A DNA stretch of 33,881 nt. Source: Saprospiraceae bacterium. Its GTDB lineage: Bacteria; Bacteroidota; Bacteroidia; Chitinophagales; Saprospiraceae. The notes under the pieces are model-generated. The model made no database searches and was not told the DNA's origin. It saw nothing but the letters and a program-made list of their open reading frames with translations. Numbering within the stretch: position 1 is the first letter of the stretch; each line of letters begins with the position of its first letter. The stretch is from contig JAEUUP010000076.1 in NCBI GenBank assembly GCA_016787525.1, positions 1 to 33,881 of the forward strand, given 5' to 3'. Shown piece by piece: positions 9,321 to 16,828 of this stretch. The translations under genes were made by a program, and so were the position numbers.

Positions 9321-9376
9321 CAGCAAAGGCGTAAAAACATTTTGCAGTAAAAATGTTTTTACGCCTTTGCTGTTTC
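9321..9376 (+). terminator. Long hairpin after hemD, built on an intergenic repeat (copy 7)
   Basis: A perfect 23-bp stem: positions 9321-9343 (starting CAGCAAAGGCG) pair with 9350-9372 around a six-base loop GCAGTA. The inner half is the intergenic hairpin repeat; the outer half, CAGCAAAGGCG, is specific to this site. A short T-rich run follows. It separates the siroheme genes from the cys operon and probably stops transcription. Confidence 0.7.
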
Positions 9377-9414
9377 TCCAAAATTTACGTAGATTATTTT
9401 TTTTCGATAATCTC

Positions 9415-9446
9415 TTGCAATTATCAAATAATAGTATTTACCTTTG
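9415..9446 (+). promoter_or_regulatory. Promoter of the cysHDNJ operon
   Basis: TTG at 9415-9417, a 21-base gap, then TACCTTTG at 9439-9446, followed by CAC. The same spacing and the same TTTGCACTA ending occur at the promoter at 29736-29767. Confidence 0.75.
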
Positions 9447-9457
9447 CACTATTAATC

Positions 9458-9480
9458 CTATAAAAATAGTAGAATTAATA
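9458..9480 (+). promoter_or_regulatory. Candidate sulfur-regulon operator upstream of cysH
   Basis: CTA, nine bases, TAG (9458-9472), then AATTAATA. The same arrangement is found at 29617-29639 and 29727-29749. Here it lies just past the expected transcription start, a repressor-type position. The Rrf2 protein at 14724-15164 is the obvious candidate to bind it. Confidence 0.5.
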
Positions 9481-9569
9481 AAAAACACACCTCCTAATTA
9501 TTTTGACTAAAAATACTGAGGGGTGGAAAGTTGGTCAATTTTTTGGAAGTAGTAAAAAATCAAGGTAGA

Positions 9570-10316
9570 ATGTCCGTTATAAATCAAATAGCAGAAGCGT
9601 TAGAAGGAAAGTCTATTGTAGAGCAATTAACTTTTTTGGCTACAGCGTATCCCAATCAAGTCTCTTTTTCGACAAGTTTTGGTATTGAAGACCAAGCTAT
9701 TACGCACTTTATTTTTTCAAATGACTTGCCTATCCGTGTTTTCACACTCGATACTGGTCGTAATTTCCAAGAGACGTATTCCACTTGGAACAAGACTTTG
9801 ATGAGATACAGCAAAACCATCGAAGTTTTTTACCCCAATACTGAGGGGGTCGAAAAATTAGTGCGCGAGAAAGGGCCGAATAGTTTCTACGATTCTGTCG
9901 AAAATCGAAAAGAGTGTTGTTATATACGTAAAGTTGAACCTCTTGGACGTGCTTTGAAAGGGCAACAAATTTGGATAACAGGTATTCGTGCCGAACAATC
10001 GCCTAATCGTCAAGACATGTCAAATTTGGAGTGGGATGCTGCACATGAGTTGATAAAATTTCACCCCATTTTCGATTGGACTTATGACCAAGTTCGCGCA
10101 TTTGTATCGTCGAATGGCATTCCGTATAATCCACTTCACGACAAGGGGTTTGTGTCTATCGGTTGCGCTCCTTGTACGAGAGCAATTGCAGCAGGTGAAG
10201 ACTTCCGCGCAGGTCGTTGGTGGTGGGAGGATGCTTCAAAAAAAGAATGTGGTCTCCATATCACAACCAATGAAATCAACGAACAGTTAGAATTAGAAGA
10301 ACAAATAAATAATTAA
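9570..10316 (+). CDS. cysH: Adenylylsulfate (APS) reductase, [4Fe-4S] type
   Basis: Reduces adenosine 5'-phosphosulfate to sulfite and AMP with thioredoxin. The catalytic cysteine is in KKECGLH near the C-terminus. The CC pair (KECCYIRKVEPL) and the C-x2-C pair (SIGCAPCTRA) needed for the 4Fe-4S cluster mark it as an APS reductase rather than a PAPS reductase. The PP-loop-like nucleotide site SFSTSFGIEDQ is present near the start. I start it at ATG 9570 (MSVINQIAEALEGK); a TTG at 9531 in the same frame would add 13 residues and begins just after a dispersed motif copy at 9514. Another copy at 9839 encodes NTEGV. cysD follows 32 bases later. Confidence 0.92.
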   Translation: MSVINQIAEALEGKSIVEQLTFLATAYPNQVSFSTSFGIEDQAITHFIFSNDLPIRVFTLDTGRNFQETYSTWNKTLMRYSKTIEVFYPNTEGVEKLVREKGPNSFYDSVENRKECCYIRKVEPLGRALKGQQIWITGIRAEQSPNRQDMSNLEWDAAHELIKFHPIFDWTYDQVRAFVSSNGIPYNPLHDKGFVSIGCAPCTRAIAAGEDFRAGRWWWEDASKKECGLHITTNEINEQLELEEQINN

Positions 10317-10348
10317 GAATCAATTAATTATCAAATTTTATAAAAGGT

Positions 10349-11305
10349 ATGTCTATTTTACTTATGTCTGAACCAACAACAATTAAATCGTCAAAAACAC
10401 ATGCTCGGTGGGACTATCTTGACCAATTGGAGTCTGAGTCAATCCATATTTTGCGTGAGGTAGCTGGTCAGTTTGAGCGTCCAGCTTTGCTGTTTTCAGG
10501 TGGAAAAGATTCTATCGTTTTGACACATTTGGCACTCAAAGCCTTTCGTCCGGGCAAGTTTCCTTTTCCTTTGGTGCATATTGATACAGGTCACAACTTC
10601 AAAGAAGTATTGGATTTTCGTGACAAATTAGCCTATGAATTTGGCGAAAAACTCATCGTGCGTCAAGTCTTAGATTCTATTAAAAAGCACCGTTTACAGG
10701 ATGCTAAAGGCAAATTTCCAAGTCGTAATGCCCTCCAAACCTATGCTTTACTCGATGTGATTGAGGAGTTTGAATTTGATGCTTGCATCGGTGGCGCGCG
10801 TCGTGACGAAGAAAAAGCGAGAGCTAAAGAACGTATTTTCAGCCATCGCGACGAGTTTGGTCAGTGGGATCCCAAAAAACAACGCCCCGAATTGTGGTCC
10901 ATTTACAATGGCAAATTGCACAAAGGCGAAAATATGCGTTGTTTCCCGATTTCAAATTGGACTGAACTGGACATTTGGAACTATATAAAACGCGAAAATA
11001 TTGAATTGCCTTCGATTTATTTTTCACATGAGCGTCAATGTGTACTTACTGAGGGGGGGCAATTGTTGGCAGTGACTGAACACATTCGTCTCGATCATGA
11101 AGATGAAATTGTCACAAAAAATGTGCGCTTCCGTACCGTAGGCGATTCGACTTGTACAGCGGCTGTCGAAAGCAATGCCTTTACACTCGATGATATTATT
11201 GAAGATATTATTGCTGCAAAAGTATCAGAACGTGGTGCGACTCGATTGGACGATAGAATTTCAGAAGCGGGTATGGAAGATAGAAAGAAAAATGGTTATT
11301 TTTAA
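10349..11305 (+). CDS. cysD: Sulfate adenylyltransferase small subunit
   Basis: The catalytic subunit of ATP sulfurylase, which activates sulfate to APS. The PP-loop SGGKDS is at residues 50-55, followed by VHIDTGHNFKEVLDFRD and the GGARRDEEKARAKER region, all typical of CysD. Its 318 residues are slightly longer than usual because of the N-terminal MSILLMSEPTT; an internal ATG at 10364 (MSEPTT) may be the true start. The C-terminus ends with the family's DRKKNGYF. A dispersed motif copy at 11047 with seven Gs encodes LTEGGQ. It pairs with cysN, 60 bases downstream. Confidence 0.95.
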   Translation: MSILLMSEPTTIKSSKTHARWDYLDQLESESIHILREVAGQFERPALLFSGGKDSIVLTHLALKAFRPGKFPFPLVHIDTGHNFKEVLDFRDKLAYEFGEKLIVRQVLDSIKKHRLQDAKGKFPSRNALQTYALLDVIEEFEFDACIGGARRDEEKARAKERIFSHRDEFGQWDPKKQRPELWSIYNGKLHKGENMRCFPISNWTELDIWNYIKRENIELPSIYFSHERQCVLTEGGQLLAVTEHIRLDHEDEIVTKNVRFRTVGDSTCTAAVESNAFTLDDIIEDIIAAKVSERGATRLDDRISEAGMEDRKKNGYF

Positions 11306-11307
11306 GT

Positions 11308-11350
11308 TTTTACTGTAAACCGTAAAAACATTTTGCAGTAAAACAATAAA
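11308..11350. repeat. Intergenic hairpin repeat, copy 8
   Basis: TTTTTACTG at the left and AAAACATTTTGCAGTAAAAC at the right of the cysD-cysN gap. This is the rightmost copy of the family in the window. Confidence 0.75.
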
Positions 11351-11365
11351 AGTCTATTAATAAAA

Positions 11366-12658
11366 ATGGATATTCTAAGATTTATAACATGCGGTAGCGT
11401 TGACGATGGTAAATCAACTTTGATTGGTCGTTTGCTTTTCGATTCGCAAGCCGTTTCTCTCGATATATTAAATGCCATCGAGCGTCAAACAAAAAATAAA
11501 GCGAATGGCACGATTGACCTGTCTCTTTTGACCGATGGTTTGCGGGCTGAACGTGAACAGGGTATTACGATTGACGTGGCATACAAGTATTTTACGACTA
11601 AAAAACGCAAGTTTATCATCGCCGATGCGCCCGGTCATGTGCAATATACACGTAATATGGTGACAGGCGCGTCAAACGCTGACCTTGCGATTGTGTTGAT
11701 TGATGCACGCCAAGGTGTGATTGAGCAAACACGTCGCCACTCGTTGATTTCTTCGCTTTTGGGCATTCCACGTATTGTTGTGGCTATCAATAAAATGGAC
11801 TTGGTCGGGTTTGACCCCTCAGTATTTGAGCAAATTGTAGCAGATTATAAAATTTTAGCGGCTCAATTGGGTTTGACAGACCTCAAATTTATTCCAATGT
11901 CGGCTTTGAACGGCGATAATGTGGTCGAAAAATCTGAAAAACTGGCGTGGTACGATGGTGAAACACTTTTAGAATACCTCGAAAACGTCCAAGTTTCGGC
12001 GGATACAAATACGACTGATGCACGTTTTCAAGTACAATATGTCATTCGTCCACGCGATGAGGAATACCACGACTATCGTGGCTACGCGGGTCGGATTCAG
12101 AGTGGTGTGTACCGTGTCGGTGACAAAGTAGCGGTGCATCCTTCGGGCATCGAAAGTACGATTTCACGCATCGAAACCAATTTGAGAGATGTCAAAGAAG
12201 CCCATGTCGGTCAGTCCGTTGTGTTGCATTTGGCAGATGATATTGACATTTCGCGTGGCGATTCTATTGTGACTATCGGCGAAAATACGGAAGCAACGGT
12301 TTCAAATGAAGTAGAAGCGCATATTTGTTGGTTCGATGAGCGTCAAACTTTGCACGAAGGAACAAAACTATTGTTGCAAAACGGTGCTAATTCGGTCAAA
12401 GCCATCGTGCGAGAAATTGAGTACAAATACGATATTTCGACACTCGAAAAAGTCTCTGCCGTGGGTGATAGGGGAGCAGCTGCTAAGTTGAATGACATTG
12501 TGAAAGTCCTTTTGAAAACGGCAAAACCGATTGTTTTTGACAATTATAGTCAAAATCGTCAAACGGGTTCTTTTATTTTGATTAATGAAAATACCTGCAA
12601 CACTGTAGCTGCGGGTATGATTTCAGGTAAGTATAATGTTGATGATTTTGAAATTTAA
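11366..12658 (+). CDS. cysN: Sulfate adenylyltransferase GTPase subunit
   Basis: The GTPase that drives APS formation by CysD. It belongs to the translation-factor GTPases: G1 loop GSVDDGKST at residues 10-18, the DAPGH switch motif at 87-91, and NKMD at 142-145 for guanine recognition, followed by two beta-barrel domains. It is 430 residues long and has no C-terminal APS kinase domain (no CysNC fusion). This agrees with a pathway that reduces APS directly and needs no PAPS. A dispersed motif copy (11815) encodes FDPSVF. It is co-transcribed with cysH, cysD and cysJ by position. Confidence 0.95.
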   Translation: MDILRFITCGSVDDGKSTLIGRLLFDSQAVSLDILNAIERQTKNKANGTIDLSLLTDGLRAEREQGITIDVAYKYFTTKKRKFIIADAPGHVQYTRNMVTGASNADLAIVLIDARQGVIEQTRRHSLISSLLGIPRIVVAINKMDLVGFDPSVFEQIVADYKILAAQLGLTDLKFIPMSALNGDNVVEKSEKLAWYDGETLLEYLENVQVSADTNTTDARFQVQYVIRPRDEEYHDYRGYAGRIQSGVYRVGDKVAVHPSGIESTISRIETNLRDVKEAHVGQSVVLHLADDIDISRGDSIVTIGENTEATVSNEVEAHICWFDERQTLHEGTKLLLQNGANSVKAIVREIEYKYDISTLEKVSAVGDRGAAAKLNDIVKVLLKTAKPIVFDNYSQNRQTGSFILINENTCNTVAAGMISGKYNVDDFEI

Positions 12659-12699
12659 AATCGTAATTCCTAATTGATCATTCGTAATTAAGATAAAAA

Positions 12700-14562
12700 A
12701 TGGCTGTATTACAAAATTCGACTTTGCCGATAGAACAATCAGATAATAAATTCAACGAAGTCATCGCTCACTACGACGATAGGCAATTATTGTGGCTGAG
12801 TGGTTATCTCTACGGCTTGGCTCAAGCAAAAACAGGCAACAGCACGGCTAATAATGTCGTGTATCGCTCACCTGTGGAAACCCCCTCAGTATCAACGGCT
12901 TCAAATGGCAATTCGGTAACAACGGCTCAACCGACAAAAGTGACTATTTTATATGGCAGCCAATCTGGAAACAGCAAAAAAGCTGCCAACCAAGCCGCCG
13001 AAGCCTTGAAGGGAGCTGGTTCGGAAGTCGTCGTAGTGGACATGGCAGAATACAAGCCCACGCAGTTAAAGAACGAAAAACTCTTGTTATTCGTCGTGGC
13101 GACTTATGGCGAAGGCGAACCGCCTGCTGCTGCCGAAGAATTGCACAAGTTCATTTTCAGCAGCCGTGCGCCAAAATTGAGTACCGATACACAGTTCGCA
13201 GTTTTGGCTTTGGGTGACAAGTCTTATTTGCAATTTTGCCAAACAGGTAAAGATTTTGATCAACAATTGGAAAAATTGGGTGCAAAACGTTTGGCAGAAC
13301 GTGTGGATTGCGATGTAGATTGGCACGACGATGCCGAAAAATGGATAAAAACAATCGTAGAAAAATTGCCTAAACCTTCTTCCGCTGCGTCTTCAAATGG
13401 CAACGGTCAGACGTATTTGGCAGCGACAAAACAAGACAATGCTGCGCCAAAATTCGATAGAAAAAACCCATTAGAAGCAGAGATTTTAGAGAAAATCCAA
13501 CTCAATGGACGTGGTTCGGTCAAGGAAACTTGGCATATCGAATTGGGTTTAGATGGTTCAGGTTTGACATATGAACCAGGCGATGCCTTGAATGTTTTTG
13601 CTACAAACTCAGAACGTTTGGTAGCAGATGTATTGAAAACATCAAAACTTGACCCCTCAGTATTGGTTGATTTTGATGGTCAAAAAGCAAAATTAGGTGA
13701 TGTCTTGTTGGAAAAAGCAGAATTGTCGGTTCTGACACGCGATGTTTTGCAGAAATACTATGATTTTACAAAAAATGAAAAACTCAAAGAACTTTTAGCT
13801 GACCCAAAAGCCTTGCAAGCCTATGCTTATGGGCGCGATGTGGCAGATTTGTTCGTTGATTTCCCGACCGAGATACCCCCTCAGTATTTTGCTGATTTGT
13901 TGCGCAAAATGCCACCACGAGCTTATTCGATTGCATCGAGTTTGGCAGCGCATGAGGATGAGGTGCATCTCACCGTGGGTGCCGTGCGCTATAATTTCAG
14001 AGGGCGCAAAAAAGAAGGTGTCGCCTCGACTTTCTTAGCTGACCGAGTGGCTGTGGGTGAAAAAGTGAAAGTTTTTGTAGAAAAAAATGAGTTTTTCAAA
14101 CTGCCCAAAGACCCTTCTACTGACATCATCATGGTCGGTCCGGGTACAGGTATCGCACCTTTTAGAGCCTTCGTCGAAGAACGTGCAGAGACAGGTGCAA
14201 AAGGCAAAAACTGGTTGTTTTTCGGCAATCCGAACTTTACAACTGACTTTTTGTACCAAACAGAATGGCAGCAACATTTGAAAAAAGGCACACTCGACCG
14301 TTTGGATTTGGCTTTCAGTCGCGACCAAGCACAAAAAATCTATGTTCAAGACCGCTTGTTGCAAAAGTCAAAACAGGTTTTTGACCGCTTACAAAATGGC
14401 GCATATTTCTATGTATGTGGCGACAAAAACCGCATGGCAAAAGATGTTGAACAAGCTTTGGTACAAATTGCGATAAGAGAAGGCGGTTTTTCAAACGAAA
14501 AAGCAGCGGATTGCGTCAAAGATTTGAAAAAACAACGCCGCTTTTTAGAAGATGTGTACTAA
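12700..14562 (+). CDS. cysJ: Sulfite reductase flavoprotein subunit
   Basis: A 620-residue diflavin reductase that passes electrons from NADPH through FAD and FMN to the siroheme subunit. An N-terminal extension (1-80, ending in a Ser/Thr/Asn-rich linker) is followed by a flavodoxin domain (about 83-225: ILYGSQSGNSKKAA, then ATYGEGEPP). The FAD domain shows RAYSIAS near residue 407. The NADP domain has GPGTGIAPFRAF near 479 and YVCGDKNRMAKDVE. It ends LEDVY, as CysJ does. Three dispersed motif copies lie within (12881 in the linker, 13653, 13876). The partner CysI is not downstream; it must be elsewhere, or this reductase serves a different acceptor. Confidence 0.9.
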   Translation: MAVLQNSTLPIEQSDNKFNEVIAHYDDRQLLWLSGYLYGLAQAKTGNSTANNVVYRSPVETPSVSTASNGNSVTTAQPTKVTILYGSQSGNSKKAANQAAEALKGAGSEVVVVDMAEYKPTQLKNEKLLLFVVATYGEGEPPAAAEELHKFIFSSRAPKLSTDTQFAVLALGDKSYLQFCQTGKDFDQQLEKLGAKRLAERVDCDVDWHDDAEKWIKTIVEKLPKPSSAASSNGNGQTYLAATKQDNAAPKFDRKNPLEAEILEKIQLNGRGSVKETWHIELGLDGSGLTYEPGDALNVFATNSERLVADVLKTSKLDPSVLVDFDGQKAKLGDVLLEKAELSVLTRDVLQKYYDFTKNEKLKELLADPKALQAYAYGRDVADLFVDFPTEIPPQYFADLLRKMPPRAYSIASSLAAHEDEVHLTVGAVRYNFRGRKKEGVASTFLADRVAVGEKVKVFVEKNEFFKLPKDPSTDIIMVGPGTGIAPFRAFVEERAETGAKGKNWLFFGNPNFTTDFLYQTEWQQHLKKGTLDRLDLAFSRDQAQKIYVQDRLLQKSKQVFDRLQNGAYFYVCGDKNRMAKDVEQALVQIAIREGGFSNEKAADCVKDLKKQRRFLEDVY

Positions 14563-14600
14563 GAAATAAGGAAATAAAATTACGACATACCTTAAATTTT

Positions 14601-14643
14601 TGGTCATTAGTGAGCATACTACTCAACTAATGACCATTTTTTT
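14601..14643 (+). terminator. Terminator of the cys operon
   Basis: TGGTCATTAGT (14601-14611) pairs with ACTAATGACCA (14626-14636), followed by a T run. An ACTGAGGGG copy lies just beyond at 14662. Confidence 0.85.
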
Positions 14644-14723
14644 ATAAATTTGCACAAAAGACCCCCTCAGTATAACATTCTAAATCTTTGTTATTATCAT
14701 CTTTTCATCTTTATACTTAAATT

Positions 14724-15164
14724 ATGATTTCTAAAAAAATGAAATACGCTCTGAAAGCATTGATTCACATTGCCAATGCCGATGAGACTTATGTGAAAAC
14801 GAGTGACATTGCTGAAAAGGCACAAATACCTAAAAAATTTCTCGAACAGATATTGTTAGAACTGAAAAAAGGACGGATTATCAATAGCAAACAAGGTAAT
14901 GTGGGTGGTTTTTATTTTGTTAAAAACCCCAAAGATGTGACACTTGCAGATATTTACCGCTTGATTGATGGGCCGATAGCTTTAGTACCTTGTGTTTCAA
15001 AGAATTTTTATGAGCCTTGTGACGATTGTCCAAATGAAGATGCTTGTAGTATTCGCCATGCCTTGATTGATGTGCGCGATGAAACTTTGAAGATTTTGGA
15101 GAAAAAAAATATTGCTCAATTGGCAGAAGGATATGTGCAGGAGGCTGTTAATTGGATGATTTGA
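14724..15164 (+). CDS. Rrf2-family transcriptional regulator
   Basis: A 146-residue winged-helix regulator of the Rrf2 (IscR/CymR) family. The N-terminal KKMKYALKALIHIA helix and the recognition region IPKKFLEQILLELKKGRII (about residues 35-53) are characteristic, as is the wing GNVGGFYFVKNP. Four cysteines, C90, C99, C102 and C108, form the cluster- or redox-sensing segment (PC, EPCDDC, DAC). Rrf2 proteins control Fe-S assembly or cysteine metabolism. Placed right after the cysHDNJ operon, it is the best candidate to sense sulfur status and bind the shared CTA-N9-TAG sites. The target and ligand are inferred. Confidence 0.85.
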   Translation: MISKKMKYALKALIHIANADETYVKTSDIAEKAQIPKKFLEQILLELKKGRIINSKQGNVGGFYFVKNPKDVTLADIYRLIDGPIALVPCVSKNFYEPCDDCPNEDACSIRHALIDVRDETLKILEKKNIAQLAEGYVQEAVNWMI

Positions 15165-15169
15165 AAAAC

Positions 15170-15916
15170 TCATAAATGCGTCCACAAAACATTCACCCCT
15201 GCATACAAAACAAGTACCGCCGTTGCTTGGCGAACCAGCACTTGATTGAACTTCAAAGCACTAAACCGACTGCCCAATTGCCCACCCAACAAAACAGCAC
15301 CCAATAATGGCAATGCAAAACCCCAATCAAGTGCCAGTTTGTTTTGAAATAATTGACCAGCCAAACCTGCTATGGAATTAATCAAAATGAAAAAACTGGC
15401 GGTTGCGGCAATGTGTTTGGGCGTATCCCATTTCAAAAGATTAAAAACTGGGCTTAAAAAAATACCGCCGCCGATGCCTACCATACCCGACAAAAAACCA
15501 ATGCCGCCACCGATACTACTTGACAATAGCGTTGAATCATTTGTCTTTTCAGAAGCATTATTTGTTGTGTTTTTCTGTAAAAACATTAAAATCGCTGCAA
15601 TAATTAAACTGATACCGAGTAGTATAAAAAAGGCTTTTTCACTCAATTTAATCGTACCACCTAAAAAAGCCAATGGAACACTCGCTATACTGAGGGGGAG
15701 TATTTTTTTAAAATTGAGGTAGCCGTTCTTCCAAAAAATATATGTGCCGCCTATCACGACAATTAAATTGCAAAGCAAAGCGGTTGATTTCATAGTTGTC
15801 ATATTGATGCTAAAAAGTGCCATGACTGCTAAATAGCTCGACCCACCACCGAAACCTGCGGAGGCATAAACGGCTGCTATTGTGAAAAAAAGTAAGATTA
15901 ATTCAAGTTGCTCCAT
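15170..15916 (-). CDS. TauE/SafE-family membrane permease
   Basis: A 248-residue integral membrane protein of the TauE/SafE (DUF81) family, with about eight hydrophobic segments in two halves. Each half carries a glycine-rich signature: SAGFGGGSSYLA near residue 19 and GMVGIGGGIFLSP near residue 140. Members export or import sulfite, sulfoacetate and related organic anions. Its start overlaps the stop of the preceding gene (TAATG), so it is the last gene of the ModE/receptor operon. It converges on the Rrf2 gene with only five bases between stops. A sulfur-anion role is plausible next to sulfate assimilation but is not shown. A dispersed motif copy at 15688 lies inside. Confidence 0.85.
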   Translation of the reverse strand: MEQLELILLFFTIAAVYASAGFGGGSSYLAVMALFSINMTTMKSTALLCNLIVVIGGTYIFWKNGYLNFKKILPLSIASVPLAFLGGTIKLSEKAFFILLGISLIIAAILMFLQKNTTNNASEKTNDSTLLSSSIGGGIGFLSGMVGIGGGIFLSPVFNLLKWDTPKHIAATASFFILINSIAGLAGQLFQNKLALDWGFALPLLGAVLLGGQLGSRFSALKFNQVLVRQATAVLVLYAGVNVLWTHL

Positions 15917-16431
15917 TATTCAATCCGTTTTACAATTATCTTTTTCAAACTTTTTACATATCTTCTACCCGTCATAAAATCTGAATGACAAAATACCGCC
16001 GTTCTATCGTCTAAATTGGCGATGCCTTTTCCATCTTTTTCTGCAATGATAAATATGCTTTGCCCGACTTTAGTATTAAAAATTTCATTCCACGAATAAA
16101 CGACTTTATACCCATCTTCTGCTATAAAAATGATATAAAACTCGCTCAATTGTTTTGGGCTTTCTACGTGTATCACTGCTTTATCTAAAAAATTTTTGAT
16201 AGGAATGACTTTAATTTTTTTCAAAACGGATTTTCTTTCTCCCAAATGATTTGTAATCACCACGCTATCAATGTTTTCGGTCGCATAACCTTTCAAACTA
16301 TCGAGATTGATGACCAATTCGTGTTCAACCAATCCTTCAATAGTAAATTCATTGGTCGGTTTAGTTGTTTTTTGAGCTAAAACAGTATAAAAACTAAATA
16401 GAGTGATTGTTAAAAACAGTATTTTTTTCAT
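15916..16431 (-). CDS. Secreted protein resembling the sulfite-oxidase Mo-cofactor fold
   Basis: A 171-residue protein with a clear signal peptide (KKILFLTITLFSFYTVLAQ, residues 2-20). The mature part, with FTIEGLVEHELVINLDSLKGY, a VIPIKNFLDKA segment and FYIIFIAEDGYKVVYSWNEIF, follows the pattern of small periplasmic proteins related to the molybdopterin-binding domain of sulfite oxidase and YedY. A single cysteine occurs late (AVFCHSD), so whether it holds a cofactor is unclear. The upstream ModE-like gene in the same operon supports a molybdenum link. It shares TAATG with the TauE gene. The fold is suggested, not proven. Confidence 0.5.
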   Translation of the reverse strand: MKKILFLTITLFSFYTVLAQKTTKPTNEFTIEGLVEHELVINLDSLKGYATENIDSVVITNHLGERKSVLKKIKVIPIKNFLDKAVIHVESPKQLSEFYIIFIAEDGYKVVYSWNEIFNTKVGQSIFIIAEKDGKGIANLDDRTAVFCHSDFMTGRRYVKSLKKIIVKRIE

Positions 16432-16462
16432 TATTTTATTATTTTAAAAAGGGCATTTTGAG

Positions 16463-16807
16463 CTATATTAGGCGAATAATCATCTCTTTTTGCAAAAAAT
16501 CAACAAAAACATCTCTTGACGGATGATTTTCTGTATATAAAAAAATCATTCGTTCAAGAATTTGATTGATAGCTATTTCATTTAATAAAAAAGATTGATG
16601 CTCTGTCAATTTCTTTTCTTGCTTGTCAGAATATGTATCATAAAAGGCTTCGATAACAGAGTCAATTTCCTCGTTTAATAAACTAAAACTCAGATGTAGC
16701 ATCGGATTTTCTTCAATATTACCATAATTACCACTGCCAAAAACATCTGTATTTGGCAATAAAATGAGATTTCTTAGAGTATAATTTGAGAAATTTCCCT
16801 TTGTCAT
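16463..16807 (-). CDS. Hypothetical protein, 114 residues
   Basis: I do not recognise this protein. It is acidic, largely helical in its C-terminal half, and has no signal peptide or membrane segment. It lies 21 bases after the TonB receptor and 31 bases before the secreted Mo-fold-like protein, on the same strand, so it is probably part of that operon. It has no dispersed motif copy. The local A+T content is higher than in the receptor gene. Confidence 0.6.
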   Translation of the reverse strand: MTKGNFSNYTLRNLILLPNTDVFGSGNYGNIEENPMLHLSFSLLNEEIDSVIEAFYDTYSDKQEKKLTEHQSFLLNEIAINQILERMIFLYTENHPSRDVFVDFLQKEMIIRLI

Positions 16808-16828
16808 ATCAGCTTTGTTTTTAAAAAA

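Noticed and set aside
9531-9569. TTG start for cysH at 9531
   Set aside because: The extra 13 residues lie right behind a dispersed motif copy and are not typical for CysH. ATG 9570 gives a standard N-terminus. The longer form cannot be excluded.
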